A stretch of DNA of 8,856 bases. Origin: CAYMTN01 sp964393335 (GTDB taxonomy: Bacteria > Chloroflexota > Anaerolineae > Aggregatilineales > Aggregatilineaceae). Of the stretch, positions 6,121-8,856 are shown one piece after another. Under the pieces are notes generated by a model. The model was not told where the DNA came from. It did no database searches and saw nothing but the letters and a program-made list of their open reading frames with translations. Made by a program: the position numbers and the translations under genes. The stretch covers positions 1 to 8,856 of the forward strand of contig CAYMTN010000222.1 in assembly GCA_964393335.1 (NCBI GenBank), in the 5' to 3' direction. Numbering within the stretch: the first letter of the stretch is position 1; every line of letters begins with the position of its first letter.

Positions 6121-7635
6121 ATGCAGCAGTTGATGCACAGCTTTCCTGGGCAGACGGCTCCAGACGAGGTGCTGGCCGGTTTGCGCCAGGGTGACGTGTC
6201 GTCGTTCTGCCTGTTTGGGCACTGGAACGGTGACTCGCCCGCGCAAATCCGCGAATTGACGGACGCGTTACGCCGCGCCGCCTTCCAGGGCGGACACCCT
6301 GCGCCCTTGATCGGGATCGATCAGGAAGGCGGGCAGTTGATGGCTGTGACGCACGGCACCACCGAGCTGCCGGGGAATATGGCACTCGGCGCAACCCGTT
6401 CGCCGGAACTGGCCGAGCAGGCCGGGCGCGTGCTGGCACGTGAGCTGCTGGCGATGGGTATAAACCTGAATTTTGCGCCATCGGTGGACGTAAATGTTAA
6501 CCCGGCGAACCCGGTCGTGGGCATTCGTTCATTTGGAGCCAGGCCGGAACTGGTCGCAACGCTGGGCGCAGCCATGATCCGGGGCATTCAAGACGAGGGC
6601 GTGATCGCCACCGCCAAACACTTCCCCGGTCATGGTGACACGAGTAGCGACTCACACCATGACCTGTCCGTGCTGGCCCATCCCCGCGAGCGGATGGACG
6701 CGGTTGAGTTGGTTCCTTTTCGCGCGGCAATCCAGGCGGGCGTACAGGCCATCATGTCGGCCCACGTGTTGTTCACCACGCTGGATTCCGACTATCCGGC
6801 CACGCTTTCGCGCGCCATCCTGCACGAATTCCTGCGAATCGAGCTGGGCTTTGAGGGCCTAGTGATCACCGACGCGATGGATATGGCCCCGGTGGCGCGC
6901 TACGGCGCGGTCGAAAGCGCGCGGTTGGCGCTGCAAGCAGGGGCGGACCTCGTGCTGCTGGCGCACCAGCCGGATCAATTTGAGATCGCTCACCAGTTGC
7001 GCCAGCTTGCCCGCCCCGATGCGCTGGCGCGTATCCAGGCGGCCCGGCACCGGGCAATGCGTGCCCTGCCCGCGCCGGACCAGGTTGGCTGCGCCGAACA
7101 CCGGCAGATCGCACAGACGATAGCTGACCGTTCGATCACGTTAGTCCGGGACACGGGACAGCTTCCCCTCCGCCCCGGCCCGGACGATACTATTGCAGTG
7201 ATCACGCCGCAGCCGCGTGACCTCACTCCGGCGGATACGTCGTCCGACGCCCATATCGGACTCGCGGACGCCATCCAGCAGCGCCACCCGCGCACGCGGG
7301 CCTACCAACTGCCAGCGGGTGAGGGCCATCTCAGCGCCCTCCTGGATGCTACCCTGGGTGCGCAGATCGTGGTCGTCGGGACGGTGGCCGCCGATCAGGA
7401 CACGGCGCAGGCGGAATTAGTGCGGGCGCTCCACGCGCGCGGCCAACAGCCGATCGTGATCGCGCTGCGCACGCCTTACGATCTGATCGTCTTCCCCATG
7501 ATCAAAACGTACCTGTGCGCCTATGGTATTCGCGCTGTCACAACGGAGGCCATCGCGCGTGTGTTGTTCGGGGAAATTGAGGCATGTGGTACGCTGCCCT
7601 GCCCGATTCCTGATATTTCATTCGATCAAACCTGA
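6121..7635 (+). CDS. Cytoplasmic glycoside hydrolase family 3, NagZ-type beta-N-acetylhexosaminidase
   Basis: The 504-residue product should remove terminal beta-linked GlcNAc from imported oligosaccharides. No signal peptide is visible, so it acts in the cytoplasm. The N-terminal barrel (about 1-340) has GIDQEGG (65-71), the NagZ hallmark KHFPGHGDT (166-174) followed by DSH (177-179), whose Asp/His pair matches the catalytic dyad of B. subtilis NagZ, and VITDAMDM (248-255) with the predicted nucleophile D251. The C-terminal part (about 345-504) resembles the alpha/beta GH3_C domain of the two-domain NagZ type. Oddities: Gln72 follows EGG where Arg is usual, and the protein starts close to the first barrel strand without the usual leading LSLEEK-like segment. 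Start at ATG 6121 was chosen because the frame upstream overlaps the permease and translates to permease shadow. AAAGG at 6103-6107 lies 13 bases upstream, rather far. ATG 6133 is an alternative. Confidence 0.92.
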   Translation: MQQLMHSFPGQTAPDEVLAGLRQGDVSSFCLFGHWNGDSPAQIRELTDALRRAAFQGGHPAPLIGIDQEGGQLMAVTHGTTELPGNMALGATRSPELAEQAGRVLARELLAMGINLNFAPSVDVNVNPANPVVGIRSFGARPELVATLGAAMIRGIQDEGVIATAKHFPGHGDTSSDSHHDLSVLAHPRERMDAVELVPFRAAIQAGVQAIMSAHVLFTTLDSDYPATLSRAILHEFLRIELGFEGLVITDAMDMAPVARYGAVESARLALQAGADLVLLAHQPDQFEIAHQLRQLARPDALARIQAARHRAMRALPAPDQVGCAEHRQIAQTIADRSITLVRDTGQLPLRPGPDDTIAVITPQPRDLTPADTSSDAHIGLADAIQQRHPRTRAYQLPAGEGHLSALLDATLGAQIVVVGTVAADQDTAQAELVRALHARGQQPIVIALRTPYDLIVFPMIKTYLCAYGIRAVTTEAIARVLFGEIEACGTLPCPIPDISFDQT

Positions 7636-7637
7636 AA

Positions 7638-7642
7638 AAGGA
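7638..7642 (+). promoter_or_regulatory. Ribosome binding site that fixes the GTG start of the GH18 gene
   Basis: AAGGA lies six bases before GTG 7649, directly after the GH3 stop. This supports GTG 7649 over the ATG at 7523, because the GTG start also places a clean signal peptide at the N-terminus. Confidence 0.7.
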
Positions 7643-7648
7643 CTTGCC

Positions 7649-8683
7649 GTGAAGAGCGTGTGGGGTGGACTGCTGGTTATGGTATTGGCGCTCACGCCGG
7701 TGCTGGCCGCCGCACAGGGAAGCGACCCGGCCCATGCGTGGTGTGTCTCCGTTTGGTACCCATCCTCCGAACACCCAGGCGGGCTGGATACGATCACCGA
7801 TAACCTCGACGTGATCGACGAAGTCAACCCATTCTGGTATGCGGCGAATGCAGAGGGTACACTCATCGCCAGCCCTGGTGCAGAAGATGCGGAGAAGTTG
7901 CAGGCATGGCGCGATGCCGGGTTGTTGATCCTGCCGACCGTCGCCCACGCTTCCCCCTTCGCCATCAGTGACGAGCACCGCGCCAGTAATATTGACGCGA
8001 TTGTGTCCCTGGTCGAGCGCATGAACTATGACGGGATCGATATTGATTACGAGTCGTTCCCGCTTTCGACGCGCGATAATTTCTCCGGCTTCATCGAAAC
8101 GCTGTCCGCGCGTCTGCACGCCAACGGGCGGCTGCTCTCGATCGCAGTACACGCCAAGACCGCCGATCAAGCGGTGTGGGAGAGCGCGTCAGCGCAAGAT
8201 TGGAGTCGGTTGGCTCCAGCCGTTGATTTCTTCAAGATTATGACCTACGACTACACCAGCGCCAGCAGCAGCGATCCAGGCCCGATTGGCCCGCCGGAGT
8301 GGTCGGGCGACGTGCTGGCCTACGCCGCGACGGTTACGGACCTTTCTAAGGTGCGGCTGGGCCTGCATTTTTACGGCTATCGCTGGCAGCGCGGCGATGT
8401 CGTGGCGGTGACGTGGCAAGGCGTCCAGCGCACCATCGAAGCGTTCGATCTCACCGTCAAGCGTGACCCGGCTGATATGGAAGCGCGCGTCGAACTCAGC
8501 GCGCGCGGCCTGCCCAAACAGACGTTTTATGTTGCCGACGCCACGGGGCTGGAGTATAAACTGACCGGCCTCCTCCGTACCTATCCCGACCTGGGCGGCG
8601 TAGCGATCTGGGGAATAGGTGGTGAAGACCCTGCTAACTGGGACGTTTTACGCCAGTTCCAGCAGGGCGGATGCAACCCGTGA
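7649..8683 (+). CDS. Exported glycoside hydrolase family 18 (SleL/YaaH-like chitinase or peptidoglycan hydrolase)
   Basis: With a GTG start the product has 344 residues. It opens with a signal peptide: VKSVWGG, a hydrophobic core, then LAAAQG with probable cleavage after AAA. The mature part is a compact GH18 barrel. The catalytic motif DGIDIDYE spans 128-135 (DxxDxDxE, acid E135), KIMTYDY (196-202) supplies the conserved Met/Tyr/Asp of substrate-assisted catalysis, and GGVAIWGIGGED near the end gives the final-strand Trp (W321). The short barrel without an obvious insertion domain is closer to the spore-cortex-lytic SleL/YaaH group than to large chitinases. No LysM or other carbohydrate-binding module is visible. 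It lies 13 bases after the GH3 gene and is probably the last gene of the operon. The likely job is to release GlcNAc-containing oligosaccharides outside the cell for the importer; whether from chitin or peptidoglycan cannot be decided here. Confidence 0.92.
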   Translation: MKSVWGGLLVMVLALTPVLAAAQGSDPAHAWCVSVWYPSSEHPGGLDTITDNLDVIDEVNPFWYAANAEGTLIASPGAEDAEKLQAWRDAGLLILPTVAHASPFAISDEHRASNIDAIVSLVERMNYDGIDIDYESFPLSTRDNFSGFIETLSARLHANGRLLSIAVHAKTADQAVWESASAQDWSRLAPAVDFFKIMTYDYTSASSSDPGPIGPPEWSGDVLAYAATVTDLSKVRLGLHFYGYRWQRGDVVAVTWQGVQRTIEAFDLTVKRDPADMEARVELSARGLPKQTFYVADATGLEYKLTGLLRTYPDLGGVAIWGIGGEDPANWDVLRQFQQGGCNP

Positions 8684-8690
8684 CATGACT

Positions 8691-8771
8691 GAGGGTGGTT
8701 TTCCCTCTCCCGCCAGGCCGGAGATGGGAAAGGGGGCGATATTCAGGTACCTCGCCTACAGGGCGGGAGAG
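8691..8771. repeat. Nested inverted repeats after the GH18 gene, possible dispersed intergenic element
   Basis: Several pairings overlap in this 81-base stretch. GAGGG/CCCTC (8691-8695/8703-8707) has a seven-base loop. CCCTCTCCC/GGGAAAGGG (8703-8711/8726-8734) pairs with one mismatch. CTCTCCCGCC/GGCGGGAGAG (8705-8714/8762-8771) is a perfect ten-base pair that encloses GGCGA/TCGCC (8735-8739/8752-8756). The layered symmetry looks like a folded dispersed repeat or a terminator-like region separating the operon from the next gene. No T-run is present, so a standard terminator is not supported. Confidence 0.5.
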
Positions 8772-8790
8772 AATCTAGGGGTGGGGCAGT

Positions 8791-8856
8791 ATGCTCAGAA
8801 CGCGCGACGACAAAGCCACACACGGCCAGATCCGGCGGCACAACCGCGAACTACTG
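8791..8856 (+). CDS. ROK-family transcriptional regulator, N-terminus only (partial)
   Basis: Twenty-two codons are visible from ATG 8791 to the window edge. They include GQIRRHNRELL, which matches the conserved start of ROK/NagC-type repressors, where an (L/I)RxxN segment comes just before the winged helix-turn-helix. A G-rich stretch (AGGGGTGGGG, 8777-8786) before the ATG may serve as ribosome binding site. ROK repressors often control amino-sugar and other sugar operons and respond to the sugar or its phosphate, so this gene could control the operon just upstream. The short visible length limits certainty; the helix-turn-helix and sugar-binding domains are outside the window. Confidence 0.65.
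   Translation, partial: MLRTRDDKATHGQIRRHNRELL

Noticed and set aside
7523..7648. ATG start 42 codons upstream of the GH18 start
   Set aside because: It lies inside the GH3 C-terminus, gives a Cys/Arg-rich leader, and would bury the signal peptide that begins cleanly at GTG 7649 after a good RBS.
1..8856. CRISPR array, tRNA, rRNA, insertion sequence or defence system
   Set aside because: I saw no regularly spaced repeats, cloverleaf, rRNA-like sequence, transposase or terminal inverted repeats flanking a mobile gene; the content is sugar uptake and hydrolysis.

Overview
The window holds most of a carbohydrate-utilisation locus on the + strand, flanked by two partial regulatory genes. Coding DNA is moderately GC-rich and the spacer around 1414-1760 is clearly more AT-rich. 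A LacI-type sugar-binding sensor without a DNA-binding domain, a CUT1 sugar importer without its own ATPase, a NagZ-type GH3, a SleL/YaaH-type GH18 and a ROK regulator are a combination I associate with Chloroflexota (Anaerolineae-like). This is an inference from gene content, not from a marker gene.

Layout. Positions 1-1413 (- strand) encode the N-terminal 471 residues of a cytoplasmic sensor: a periplasmic-binding-protein-like ligand domain followed by a helical linker that runs off the window. Positions 1414-1897 form a divergent intergenic region with a near-consensus sigma-70 promoter (TTGACA-17-TATTCT) reading toward the operon, a weaker promoter candidate toward the sensor, inverted repeats that could be operators, and a roughly 160-base 5' leader with possible alternative hairpins and a perfect but orphan Shine-Dalgarno sequence. 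Next come an exported solute-binding protein (1898-3160), a strong GC-rich hairpin (3175-3199), an unusually long first permease (3248-5212), a normal second permease (5216-6112), a cytoplasmic GH3 beta-N-acetylhexosaminidase (6121-7635) and an exported GH18 glycosidase (7649-8683). After a repeat-rich spacer, a ROK-family regulator begins at 8791 and leaves the window.

How the genes may work together (inference). The exported GH18 would cut a GlcNAc-containing polymer such as chitin or peptidoglycan glycan. The binding protein and two permeases would import the oligosaccharides using an ATPase encoded elsewhere. The cytoplasmic GH3 would then release GlcNAc. The divergent LacI-type sensor and the downstream ROK protein are the natural candidates for sugar-responsive control. 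Gaps between consecutive genes from the first permease through GH18 are 3, 8 and 13 bases, which supports one transcript.

The most unusual item is the first permease. It is 654 residues, about twice the usual MalF-type core, and carries an extra block of about 325 residues with about eight predicted membrane helices. The block sits in the outer loop just before the helix that leads into the EAA motif.
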